Positions 1 to 13,600 of a stretch of DNA of 64,000 nucleotides are shown here, piece by piece. The stretch's first letter is position 1; each line of letters opens with the position of its first letter. The position numbers and the translations under genes were made by a program. Source of the DNA: Litomosoides sigmodontis (taxonomy: Eukaryota > Nematoda > Chromadorea > Rhabditida > Onchocercidae); NCBI GenBank assembly GCA_963070105.1, contig OY718806.1:7523865-7587864 (forward strand). The letters run 5' to 3'. The notes beneath the pieces were generated by a model. The model saw only the letters and a program-made list of their open reading frames with translations, had not been told where the DNA came from and searched no databases.

Positions 1-2200
1 TTTTCAAGATCAGTTAGTTGGTGGCGAATCGATCGCCTTCTTTCTGCTCATCCCAAATTTCCTCCTTCTTCACACACAATTTAATCAGTGAATTTTATTC
101 GCCAACTATTAAACGTTTATATCATTACTGTGTAATGGTCTTTTGAGAGTAATGCTTGTAGTAACATTCCCTTACTTCATTCTCCCTCAAATAGCAATTA
201 AGCTATTAAGCTACCGCTATCATACGCGCTTTTTTTCTTAGTAAGTTTGCTATAAGCAAGGATAAGAAATTGGAAATTTTATTTTTGATTCTGAAAGGAA
301 GAAGTGAGAAACAGAGCAAAATGCCCGTACGTAAAGTGAAAGAGAGTGAATACAGGGTAGTCCACGCAGCAGGAAATGCTTGGAAATGATTCCATTACTA
401 TTATGTTTTTCAAACTGCTCATTAGAATGACGTCACTTGCTACTACTTAAATCTATCCGTGTTCTTTCGGCAAGGCATACATCCCTGGGTGAGACGGTAA
501 TGATATCAGGTTCGATTCTTAGTTCGCATTTGATTATCAACTGCCTTTGAGGGATCATTTCACCATTTATACTGCACAGGACTTGTGCACTGACTAAATT
601 ATTCGTTTCTTCATCACATTAAGTCTTTGAATCACAATAAGCACCCACCTACTTTCCATTTAAGTGTATTTGAGGCTTGCTATATTAAGAAATCTTCTGA
701 TGACTAAATTCTCTGAGTGTAATAGATAGCGCGAGTAAGTGTATGTTGCATGGTACAAGAATGAATAAAAAGTTTGAATGAATTACGCACACAGCGAACG
801 TATTTAAAATCCAACTAACTCACTTTAAGCAGCAAATCTGATGAATTGCTTTTTTTCAGTTGTCTTCGAGTGTATTAAAAGTGTTTGAAAGGGAAAAAAT
901 ATTTCAACATTGTTGAGATATGTATGATTCAGTCGGAAAATCTACGCAATCGTTCACTGTGAGAAGGCGAAAATCTTGGCGTACGCAATCTAAAAAGTGG
1001 TATTTTCGTTGTAAAAATAGTATATTTGAATAAAAGCTTCCAGTGGTGAGCTGTCATTTGCATTTTTCCACGCCGATTTCTATGCTAGTAATGTTAAATG
1101 TTTGATAATCAGTTGCTGCTGGCGCCGGCAACACGCTGATTAAAGGATATTTTCGGTAATATTAGAAATTATTTTAAAATAACCGAGCAAAGAGCTTCAG
1201 GCACTACTTCGCATTTATGCTATTTTGTGATTATTAGGAAAGGAAAACGTTCCTGCACAACGCTAGTCAGACTTATATAGGTTTTTTCATAAGCTCTCAT
1301 GTCACTCGATCTTACGTTTGCTCAGTTTGTTGCAGCAAACAATTTGGAAATTCGCGGCACGCTCTTGAATTAAATGTGAAGGAGTTTGAGAAAAAAAAGT
1401 CTTCCTCTACTAACTTCCTTTTCGCGTGAACGGAAATGGATAAAGGAAGAGTGCAAGCAGAGGAGAACGCTTACTTCTTCTTACAGCTGTTTCCCCTACC
1501 ACTTTGCCATTTCCTAGCAATAACCAGTGCATAATCACAGGCTAAACCTGATAAGATGAAAATTAGTGGGAAGAATAATGGAATTTTGAGTTTGAAATTA
1601 TATGCTTTACCATTTAATCGGTTAGACAGACATTCGATGTCCTAAACATGCAAATTGCGTGTTACATATTATCCGAACTCTCATCCATCCGCTTATACAT
1701 GAGGAGAGAAAAAGCAAAAACAAGCAAGTGAGGGCTGCGCCTTACATGAAAGGAAAGGAGGTGAACAGGATGGACGCCAACTTTCACCTATCCTATAATC
1801 TCTACCTACGACACTCGTCCCTGTACCTGTAATGACAGTATGCAAAATAGGAAGCGCTCATCTGAATCAACAATATCTACAAAATATAGCGGACTAGGAG
1901 ATAGCAATAATAGAAGTGTGTTGCACACTCGTCCTCCTCCTCACCCTCCCCTCTCCCTCTCGACATGCAAATATATCTCTCAATTTATGCTAAAACATTC
2001 ATTTCCAAATGAAATGAGTTAGAAAGCTTCAAGCACACATCATGACTACAATTTCTGAACTTTTTTGCACATAATTTCCATTCTATGAATTTTACGGAAG
2101 TGAAATGGGATGGAATGAGTGATAAATTACACGATGGAATTTAATAATCCAAGCGAATTAAGTAATCGAAATGAAATGAATTTCAAAATGCTAACATCCA

Positions 2201-2236
<36 letters not shown>

Positions 2237-2409
2237 CTTCTCTACCTCTCTGCACAAACACGATGGATGGATGAGTGTTTGTTTTGTTTTGTTTGATTTC
2301 AGTGGAAAAACACAGAATAAATGAGAAAAGCAATTTATCATCATTATCTGACAGAAATCAATGGAAACAAGTTTCAAACGACAACCAATGTGTGTCTGTC
2401 TGTGTAGGT

Positions 2410-2499
<90 letters not shown>

Positions 2500-4699
2500 A
2501 TGTGTGTGTGTGTGTGTGTGGGTGTATGTGTGGGCGTGTTGATAATACATGTGTATCACACTTTTGTATTCAATTGAAAATATTAATCAAATTATCTTAA
2601 AGCTCATATAGTTAAGTTATTTTTCAAGTGAAACTATTTCCACAACTGATAAAATTCCTTTCTACTTAACAAATAAAGCTGTATGAATTATTACTACTTG
2701 AAATTGAATAATTTTCACTGATGCAATAAATTTTTTTTGCACAAATTAAAAATTTTATGTGGTAACCATTGCTGAAGATTTGATAAGGAATGCCGTAAAA
2801 GAAGTAAAGAAGAAGTTCATTGAGGAAAAAAAATTGCTAAGTATTTGCAATTTCAGCAATTCCATTCAAATCCAAGGCAATTTACCTCATTAATCATTCT
2901 TTCATGTAAAGAAATTTATTTGCGAGGCATTTCTTACAGAGGAAGAAAAGTAACAATTTATTATATTTTAGTTGTTGTGAAGTGACATATTAAATAAGTC
3001 AAAATATTTTAACGCTAAAAAAAAGTTTTAGTACTTCGGCAATAATATTAACAAAATTGCTCCACCAGGATTCTTTCAATGCTCGCCTTTCAGTGATGCA
3101 TTTACCCTGAATAAATTATCTCACCTCTCATTCGAGAAACTCTTTCATATTCCGATTCAGTTCACCTCACAACAAGTGAATGGAACGATTTATCAGTCAG
3201 AATTTTGAAAAAAAGCAAAGATATATAATCCTTTGTTGATTGTACAAAGGCAACGTCACCAGCGTCATGTGGAGATTTCACTGAGGAAATGCATCGACGG
3301 TGAAATGGTTTGTCTGTGAAGACGCTGCTAGTTTGGCTTATTAACTTCGAAGATCAATTTGAATCAGTAAGAATTGTGTTTGATAGCAGATGTTCCATAA
3401 ATTTCCGAATTGCCATCAAATTGATAGGGATTATTGCTTGCGTTAAATTTCCATGAAATTCATATCTAGCAATTTTTTATTGCAAAGTTCATTAAAAAAA
3501 AATGCACATTAACAATTTTAGAGGAATGCAAACCGGTTTGAAATTCAAAACAATAAGTAATATGTTAAGCGATAAAGCTAACTGATTGTGACGGTGATGT
3601 GACCAATAATAAGGGGACCACTAATGAAAAATGAACTTCCCACTTATTCAGCCCCAATTTCTAGACTTTTCTTTCCAGAAAATGATAAATGAGAGGGATC
3701 AAAGTTCAACATGGTCGTAGACAAATCAGTAAGCAGAGATCCGAATTATTGAAAAACGAGAGCAAAACGAAATGAACAAAGAAAGACAGTATGAAAGATG
3801 GCCAAGCAGTATTGCTGTGCACAACTTCCGGCACCCAACAATTATTATTCTTACTGCGTTACTGTTAATGGATTATGCTAGAGAGTATTGTTTGAAGCAG
3901 AACTTATTACAGTCAATACGATTTCCACTTGACTATCACAACGGTTCAAGGGCAAAAGATAGGAATAATCTTCTCTGTTTTTCAAGTAAGTCATCAAAAA
4001 ACGCTAAAAGTAACTGTAAAACACAACGGTAGTTAAGTAAAAAGTGAAATGATTGTAAACGTTAAGTTACGCCGATAATTCAAACGGTAAATGTATATAG
4101 CAATGTTTCGATGTGAAAGAATGGCAAAAGTTGAAATGACGAAAGGACTGTGATAGCAATAACAAAGTTATCGCAAAGATAGCAGCAATAGCTCCATATA
4201 AATCATCATCAACTGTCAAGTCCAATAAAGCTGAACAAAGTTAGAACCAACTGAATTTCGCAAATGGTAACTTCTATGAATCGTCATAAAGCCTAAGAAA
4301 AATTCAGAAAGTTGTCAGTCTTACCGGAAATTATAAATACCTAAGGTCTTCTTTTCTTTGTATCAGTAACACATCTACGATACGATCAATTAAACCAAAT
4401 TTTGTTAAATAACAACCTAATAACGAACACCACCTGCAACGACCAACTGCAAACATTCGACGATAGGAATGCTTTAACGAAGAGATACAGGCTATGGGCA
4501 CCCGTAGATGAATATATATATGTACACGAGCTGAGTGAGACAATCACAGAGATGTATTTTTTAAAGACAACTGTTGCAACAAAAATCTTGAATGAATTGT
4601 GCCTAATATCACCTTTTTTTTTCTTTTCATAGCCTTAAATTAAATAACTGAGCAACTGCTATGGTTTCTGTAAGCTTAATAAGCATAAGCATAAATCTA
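1..4699. other. Region downstream of the syg-2-like gene, no gene seen
   Basis: AT-rich sequence with microsatellites at 2204-2527. Open frames are short, lack recognisable domains and have no convincing splice partners. A full TGACGTCA occurs at 428-435. The start may hold the 3' part of an unseen neighbour's untranslated region, but nothing supports it. Confidence 0.6.
2204..2527. repeat. Microsatellites (CT)n, (TA)n and (TG)n
   Basis: A CT run at 2204-2232, then a TA run of about 80 bases at 2413-2493 running into TG repeats. The TA tract can fold on itself. Short open frames here are products of the repeats. Confidence 0.9.
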
Positions 4700-7600
4700 T
4701 TATACGATGATCTCTCGCATGACTCGTCTAGTACCATTCGTTGTGTAAGACGTCTCATCGCTATCGTGATCATCGCGTATTATCGTTGAAGGTCCATCTA
4801 TACTGTTTCGATGCTCGTTCAATTCCTGATCATTAGACGGAAATCTGAAATGTCATCTATTGTTTTAGCATAAAAGATTATTTGCAACCTGAGAATATTA
4901 CGATCCTTTGCACTTCAACAACTGTCACTTAAGCAGAATTTACATAGTCCAGTAGTATCGAGGCTACATTAATTGAATAGATAGAAACGAAGCCTTAAAA
5001 AAAATGGTACAACTGGAAAAATTGGAAGCATGCATGACTTACCCATCTATAAAACCATCATATTTATTATCTTGTAAAGATGGAGAAATTTGATACTGTG
5101 CGTTATATTCTTGAAGGTATGGATCATTACTGTATGTAAATGGTTCTACATTAGTATTCCACTGATCGGCAACAGTACCAATCCTCCTAAAACAGTGTTC
5201 TGTTAGATGGAACATCATAACAGTAATGTTTGAACTCTAAAAAATAAATTTGTATGTGAGAAATTTTTACATGGGAAATCCTTGCGTGCTCTGAGCAGAC
5301 TGCCCATTTGATTTATTGGTATTGGGAGTGGAACCGAGTGTGAAAATACCGCTATCAGTTTGAGATCCGTGAACTAAAGTATTTTTGGTATTTGATTGTG
5401 ACAGTGTTGCACTTGGGCCATTCCTTCTGCAAAAAATCTCGCCTTACGAAAAATTTAACAGCTTTCAAAGTATGAAGAGATTTATTAGCGTTCTTAATTC
5501 AAAAAAATTCAAAAATCAATCATGCCTTTCGGTGCTGACGAAAATTTTTTCTTTCTTTGTCTTTGAGTTAAATGTTCGCCGCATCTGACAGCAGACGATG
5601 ATGAAGCAAAGCGTTAACAACAGGAAAAATACCACGACACCAAGCGGAATCACATACATCCATCCGGATGCAAGAAGAGTTGATGAGACTGAAAACCGCA
5701 CAGATGTGAAGAACCGGGTGGAAAAGAGGGAGACCTTTCCCGATTGAGGATCCTCCCGTTATGGGGACTGCTGCTTCAGGTCTATCCAAATGTTATCCAT
5801 CAAAGCCACAGCGAGCTCTGCCTCTTCCTATCACAGGCATCATTAGCAGCCAGAACCAGGGATTGACCCGCAGTGAGTATCCGAACTCGGACACTCTCGC
5901 ACTGCACGGCGCAACCATGCCAGTTGGCCACACACATCTATCGGCAAGGTCAACATGTAGGAAATTAAGGAATTAAGTGCTAGTGGTAGAAGAGGTCAGC
6001 GGTTAATCCCGGCTATCGTACGGTTTTATTATTTGAAGAAGTCGCATGATTCGAATAGTCTAATGTCACATTAACCAGGCTTGAAGTCAACATATACTTA
6101 CGTCTAATACGCAGCCCAACTACCATTGCTTTTTTTAAAAAATCTTTTCGTTTTTCATTTTAAAGTCTTATTAAGCCACAAGTAATAACCAGTGGATAGG
6201 TGTGTGTGTGTGTATGGCGAACTTGTTTGATTGCGCCGTACAATTCAATTCAAGGGTTTCGTGTTCGAATGCTCATAGTTTTGAAAAACTTACGGATTAT
6301 AAAAGGTGTATGGACGTTCATACACTTTTTATAGTCCTTAGGTTTTTCAAAACTTATTCACTAAAATAAATCTCTTGTGAGTCAACGCTAACCGATGATT
6401 TCTGACGCAATCGAGCAATTAGCAAGATTTAGCTTGTGGCACAATCGAGCTTTCAAATAATCAGCGGATGGTACATCATAGATAGGAGTTTGATCAAAGC
6501 AATCCATAACACGCCAATTTTCACTCCCATCTTCCTCACTTCCACTTTCCATGTCCCGTCCATTTTTCCCAGATGCAAATAGCAGCAAAACGCATAAGTC
6601 ATCATTTAATTGCTTCGTCTAAAATTAGATCTGTATTTTAAAGAGATCAAAAAATAGGCAAAATTATAAATATTAAAAATGTAATATGCGACAAATGAAG
6701 CATGCAATTTTGGCATGTCACATGTTTTAAATTACTATTTCACTGATAATATTAGGTATGCTAATCCTCATTTCGTTACTTATTTTTCTCTTTATGTTGT
6801 GGAGACGATAATTAAAAATTAGATGAAATAAAAATTTCTGAAAATAAAGTTCCAATTAGCGAACTTTAATTTTTAGTTTTTAATTTCACGAAGATTCCGC
6901 AAAATTACTAACTTCGAAATCAATTTTCTGTTGAGCCCTGTTGTAATAGAGAGTCAACGGTCGCGGTATCGTTGCGCATTCCCACACATCCGATGTGGTT
7001 GCCGTTGTGACTGGAGTCCAATCACTACTACCTATTAAATTCCGAGCGCGAACTCTGAACCAGTACGTACTCAACGGATTCAAATAGCTGATGTTGTAAA
7101 CAATATAAGTGACGGAAGAAAAAGCTCGTCGTGACCGACGGCTACTTTCATTTTCCTGAAATAATTCGATCGAATATTTACTTTTTCATCGTAATTGCTA
7201 TCTTTAGTACTTATAGTTTTCGAAATTAAAACAACTTACTACAGTAATATACGTCCTTCTAGCAATTTCGAAGCGCAATGCTTAACTTCCCTCCACATAC
7301 AGGATAATTATAACACCTAATTATTTGCACAATTTGCAATTCAAATCATTTAAAAATTAAACAATAGTTTAATCTTCCGTTTTTGGTAATGAACTGCAAC
7401 AATCTTTCCCGAAATTATGACTACCAAATTAAGTCAATAATCAAGTTATTATTCATTAGAAACTTTTTCAGATATAAGGCATATTTACTTCGTATAAAGT
7501 AAGGTAGGATGCATTACGACTGTCAATGTAAATCGCCACAGGTTCCGTTGAATCGGGAATCCCTTTCATCGGATTCACCTTACGATATTCGAGCTGGAAG

Positions 7601-10600
7601 TTTTGCTCATGGCCACCATCAAAACTTGGCCGCCAACCAATAAACAGTGAAGTTGGCAATGAAGATATCAACTGAACGTCTCGTGGAGCTTGTGGTTTGC
7701 CTGAAGTATAGTATATTTTCACTTTCAAACTGCACGATTCTCTACACAAATTAATAATTAATAATTTTTTAACTTCTATGAGTTTCGCTTCTGATACATT
7801 ACCCGATGATAGGCACTAAAGGATAAATATATCAGATAACGTATCACTTTCCTGGCAATAGTCGGCACAGTTTGTAAAAAACAGTGATAACATTTTTCCA
7901 GAATTCTCAACTTTCCGAGACGTAGATTCTCTTCTAAATTTCTGAATTTCATTTAAAAAATTGAGCCAACTTCTTGTTTGTAGTTTGATGACCAGTTCCT
8001 CCTTCTGTCCGTTACTATTGCTGGTTCGACAAGTATATGGTCCGTGATCGTAGATCATCGAATCAGTGATTTCAAGAATTGATTGAAACTCGTCTATTTT
8101 GTCATTTAGCCGAATGTTACGTATGACATATCGAGACTGCCCATCATGTATTTCGCTTCCATTTCGAAACCATACAAATTCTGGTTCGGGACGTGCTGAC
8201 ACATGGCATATTATTCTTGCCTAAATAAATTTGTTTCTAACTGCAAATATTTTTCAGTCAATCTTCCTAGGTACATCATATATATACTGTACTTAAATTA
8301 CACCGAATTTCAAAATTATACTAATTTATCCTATACTAATCAATTATTCATCTGATAAGTTTATGTCTGGAGCAATTACCAGCTGTCTTTTAGAAATGTG
8401 AATATACATTCGCGTTGTACCTGCTAATATATAAAACAAAATCTTCAAATTTTAATTTTTTTTTCAAAAGTCATACAAATATATATGATTCGTGTGTGGA
8501 ATTGTGGACTTACAGTAGATCCGATATCAGCAGCAGCTAAAGCATCGCTTGGATATCGTTCATTGAGTATCACAGGACCATGTATTACGCTAAATGCTAC
8601 CGAACTAGTTGCAAATTTCTCCAAACCATTGCTGGACTTGCACGAGTAATTGCCTTTATCATTCCATGCCAACGGTTGTAGGAAATTCAGAAACGTAATC
8701 ACCGTGACGGAGCAAATATCGTCTTTCGGGCAGCTAAAAAATGGATGCTTAACGGATGCTTTAAATCTATTAAGTTAAACTAATTTCTTCAAAATCTTCG
8801 GAATGAATCACAAGTCACAAATTAATATAACTTGCTGACTCGTTTGGATGTTGTTCCGAGCCGACCAACCAATGAGAATTGCTATCTCTTTTGTTAATTG
8901 CTTGTCCATCTTTGAACCACTGGAACTGTGGGGTCGGATAACCTTGTGCTTCGCATCTCAGAGTAACCGATGTTTCACCAGTATTGAAAACGAGACTTTC
9001 CGGCAATGGGCGAGTTATTTTTGATGGTTCGACCACCTAAACCATTTCACATTTATGAATGTTAAGAAGATGAACAGTTGCCAACATTCACCATCGTCCG
9101 ATTAACGTGCTTAATGTAAGACTGACTAAATGTTGGAAGAAAATTCATTATGTTGGATGTCACTAACCTGAATTGTCAAAATCCCTTCCACTCCATCACC
9201 GATCTTATTAAAAGGTATGCATCGATAATCACCATTATCAGCCAAGGTAGCATGTTCAAGGATGTAAATGGGGGTTTTCCGTTCTGCGTAGTTGCCCGAG
9301 GAGGTTGGTGTTAACCAGCGATATTCCGCTTCCGGACTGCCTACATCAACGGCTGTGCATCTCAATGTTGCTTCACCGCCAACTGCAATTACGGTACTGG
9401 AAGCTGTTATCAGTGCTTCTCCTGGACGGCGTAACACCTGTAACTTTCAAGGATTAGCCACCGCATTAAGCTATTTTTCATCAAAATATTCAAAATTACG
9501 GATCGAAATTTTCAAGTTCTAGAAACCAGCCAATCAATGAAAACAGTAGATCTGCTAAAACTTTTCAAAACTGAGAATTAGAAGTCAAATTCATTCGATC
9601 TTGACAAATTCATATTCTAAGCTTCCCCTATTGAGAACGTTATTCCAGCGATATTTTTTCAATACTCAAATGAAAAAAAGTTTACATCAATAAAAGTAAA
9701 TGCTTGACCCATTCGCGTCACCGGTCCTGGTTTCGCACCTTTAACCGTTAAGGCGTTGATTGCTGTACAAGTGTAGTTGCCAGAATGTGTTCTGAACATA
9801 ACAGTAATGTAAATTCTGTTCAAAATTAATTTTGCATTAACTAATCATAAAACCGATTCTTTCAAAAACGTCCTCACTTCAAACATAGAATTAAATGCAA
9901 AAAACCTTCGTATGGAATCAATCTTGTAGGTTGACCCTTCGTAAGCAATATCATTTGGTCCAGACCAAACAATTGAGTTAACCGGCGGATTAGCATCAAC
10001 TGTGCACTCTAATGTTATCGCGTCACCCTCTGCCGGATTTATTCGTTCCTGAAAAATAAAAAAAAAAGCAAATTAGATTTAATTTACTAAATAAGATGGA
10101 AATCATCGAATGTCTAACAAATAAATTAAGGAAGTAGTTTTACACCTTATAGTGTAGGAAGTTTCGAACAGTTAGGTATTTACGGCTTATCATTAGCATG
10201 CACTATCAGATGATCTGATCTGATGTTTGTGTTTTCACTCACTTTAACTTTAACGATCGGCCCATACTGCACATTTAATGTTAATTTATCAACACCACTT
10301 TCAATAGAATTTGTCGCCGTGCACTGGAAATCACCGTTATGCTTTCGCTCGGCCAAGAATTGCCAGTTTTTTCCAACAAAACGTTCACCTAAAGTTTAAC
10401 AAAGAAATGACAAGCGGTCATTGATGGCGGTACAGTTCACAAAGAATTTTAACAATTCAGCATGCAATCACAACAACATTGCAAGTTTGAGTTTGGTGCC
10501 ACCCGCCAATTTTGTTTGCAAATGATTGGCATAACCAGTAATTAGCAAAAGCGATCAACAAGAGAAAAAGAAAAAACAAAAATCAATTTACCACTAGCGG

Positions 10601-13600
10601 CATGATACCATTGAAATTGTGATGGAGCAGGATTACCGTTTGCTGAACACGTCAGTTCTACATGTTCTCCTTCTTCCACGCTATAGTTGCGCACTGGACC
10701 TACGTGCACTCGTGGTCCGTACAACACCTTAACAGCAACAATGAACCATCCGTAATGAAATCGATTTAACAGTGAAACTGTCAGCACCATTAACTTTGCA
10801 ATTTTAATTTATAGGCATTTAAATTAATTCTCGACTAAAATTTAATCACACCAATAGCTCAGTTTTAATGTTCATAAGACCGTATAGTTTATGTTGCAGA
10901 ACTGAAAGTTTGGTAATTGATCCCTCCTTATTTCTCATACGTGCTACTTCATATTTGCTCTTAATCATGCACTGGACACTCATTGATTAACGGTCACCTT
11001 TGAGCGATGATATCATTTCAGGGTCGTCTGATTGTACAAATGACAGATAAATTGGGAGCAATGTGTTACATAATATATGTTATTGACCTTAGGGATATGT
11101 CGACATTGCAACTACTGATAGTCTGATGAGATTATTGCAATCGAGTAAGTCGGTTGTACGAAGATTTCGCTCATCGAATACTTTCGCAAAGTGTTTTGGA
11201 ATTGTGATGTATGAGTTACGATAGGAAGTTAATTAAATAGAAATGTTGTCATCATCGTCACCACTCTTATTACCAACAACTTTTTCCTAATAAATGAATA
11301 TGAAAATATCGTGAAATGAACAGTGATTGAACTGTTCTGAAATATTCAACTGATCCTACAAATAATGCTTATACGGTAGGGAGCAGCGCGTGGAGCGGAA
11401 AGCAAACAGCTCAAAACCGATATTACTGATATAATTCAGAATGGTTATGACTGTAGCACATAGCATTAAATGATTTGTATTAAAAGTTGAAGCAATCGTG
11501 AAATGCTTCTTGGTAGTGTAAATGATATGTGATAAATTAAACTACCACTTGTAGAGATTTTTTTTTTCAATGGATTAAGTGAATTGCTTCTTTTTGGAGA
11601 TAATCATAATCTGTGAATTCAGAAAACAATTAACTTACATTTAAACGAGTTGTACTGACGTCTTTGTGCTCACCCTTTGGTAATGCTTGGTTCCAAATTT
11701 GACAATTTAAATAAGCTTCATTGTCCTCCGCATTTACTCGCCATCTACAATTAAATTATTGTCCACTAATTCTGATACGATTATTTGAAGGTCATCAGTA
11801 AGATAGGAGGAATCAATTCTACAATAAAATTTTAGAACAACTGTGAAAAGAGCAACTTACTGAAGGATGGATACAAATGGTCCATCGGGCGAAATAGAGG
11901 ATCTTACGTGGTACCATTCCTCGGGTACCACAGACCGATTACTGAAAACCCATACAAATGAAGGTGGCGGGTTACCTCCCGTTGTTTGGCATTCAATCGT
12001 TACCAGTTCACCTTCCTCAACTGCTCCAGATGGCTGCCGAGTGATCACTGGCTTTTCCGGCTCCACTAAAATGATTTTAAAAATCGCTCCAATGAAAGCA
12101 TCTTTGAGATACTAATGTATTAGTTGACTGATTGTGTATTAGTTAACCGATAGATGGGCAAATACATGATATTCAATGGTTTAAATATTTGCTTAATAAC
12201 TAATTAAGCAGTTTAAATGTAGTTACTATCTCCGTTTTACAAGCAAGTGTAGCTAATTTTTCTACAATTATTATATGTTAAAGGCCATGCGGTACCTTTG
12301 TTAGGAAGGAGAAAGTTTGACCTAGCAAAAGGGCATCGATTTGCGCTAGCCCTCCAGATGTTCTTTTCAAAAAAAGCATAAGGGTTCTGTGCTACCTGTG
12401 CTAGCGTAAGCCCAACAATAGACACCTGTCTTACCTCAGTGATAACATATGCGCTCTATTGTTTCTCACAGTAATTGCAACCTTAAAATGTCTAATTACT
12501 TCTGTGAGTTCTTTGTCGCTTAAAAGTCAGGAGAAAAAGCTGAAAAGAAGGAGTCGACTTTTAGAATAAATGATACTTGCTAAGATGCATTAAACCGATA
12601 GTTGACATCTCAGAATGCCCAAAGAAACAGCTTCTTTTTCAAATGATAAATTTAACATTGTCGTTTTTTCTCTTACATTAATAAAATGCTCTTTCTTCAA
12701 CATGTTTTTCACTGCCGAAGAGCATGGAAAATCAGTTTTTAATCCGACCTGGTTTCTTCAATCGGACAAATTAAAGGAACCAGTCCTCCCACTTTCTCTT
12801 CCTCAAAATTCACCTTTTAATAATGGTAAAAGTCCACAAATATTTGAGTGCAATATTTAATTCCTTTCCAATATTTCATTCTAGGGCAATCCGTGAAAGA
12901 CTCCTTTTATCCCTCTTTTCCTAACAACCAAAGATGATTTATTCACGAAAAATAAACCTTCCAGCACCTCTATTCCCTATATAATTATTGTCATTACAGA
13001 CGCACCTGTCTTCATAAGAAATGGAATGCGCTGAAACGAAAAGATACATGACGCAGAGACAGACACAAAAAGACTGTTAGCTAAACATACTATGCAAAAT
13101 TCGGAAAAGAGATTTATAATGATAAGCATTGATAGTAAATTTTTATCCTTTCTCATCAATTCCTCACCTCACTATTCAAAAATTACGTTTGCACTACGCA
13201 AATTTTCATTTACCATGCAATGCACCTAGCTACCTATCTCATTCCTCTCTCAGTAAAATGATTGTAAAATGAAGTTGAAGCATTGTAGTAATACTCGAAT
13301 AACAATCCCTATATTATCGCAGTGATAATAATCTTCCTTATCTTCCATAAATATCTCCGCTCCTCGATTGATGCTACAACGAAAACTTTTCAAAAACTAT
13401 CTCATAGTATCAGAGAGCTAAACGTATTATGCAAAATTCGGAAAACAACAATTACAGGAGGAATACGGGCTGTTGGGCGTTTGTTGACGTAAAAAGAACA
13501 TGCAAAATTTAACGAAATCTTTTCAAGTCAAAGAAAATGATAGTAAAATAATGCAATTTGGTAGGTCCCTGTTGAAATTGAGTAAAATGCAAAGGCTACT

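Noticed and set aside
475..530. tRNA-like segment with GGTTCGATTC
   Set aside because: The T-stem does not pair and there is no acceptor stem; a chance match.
12237..12425. 62-codon minus-strand frame in a slightly GC-richer patch of syg-2 intron 3
   Set aside because: It lacks Ig features and a fitting phase, so it is not an exon of the gene; it may be a relic, but nothing shows what kind.
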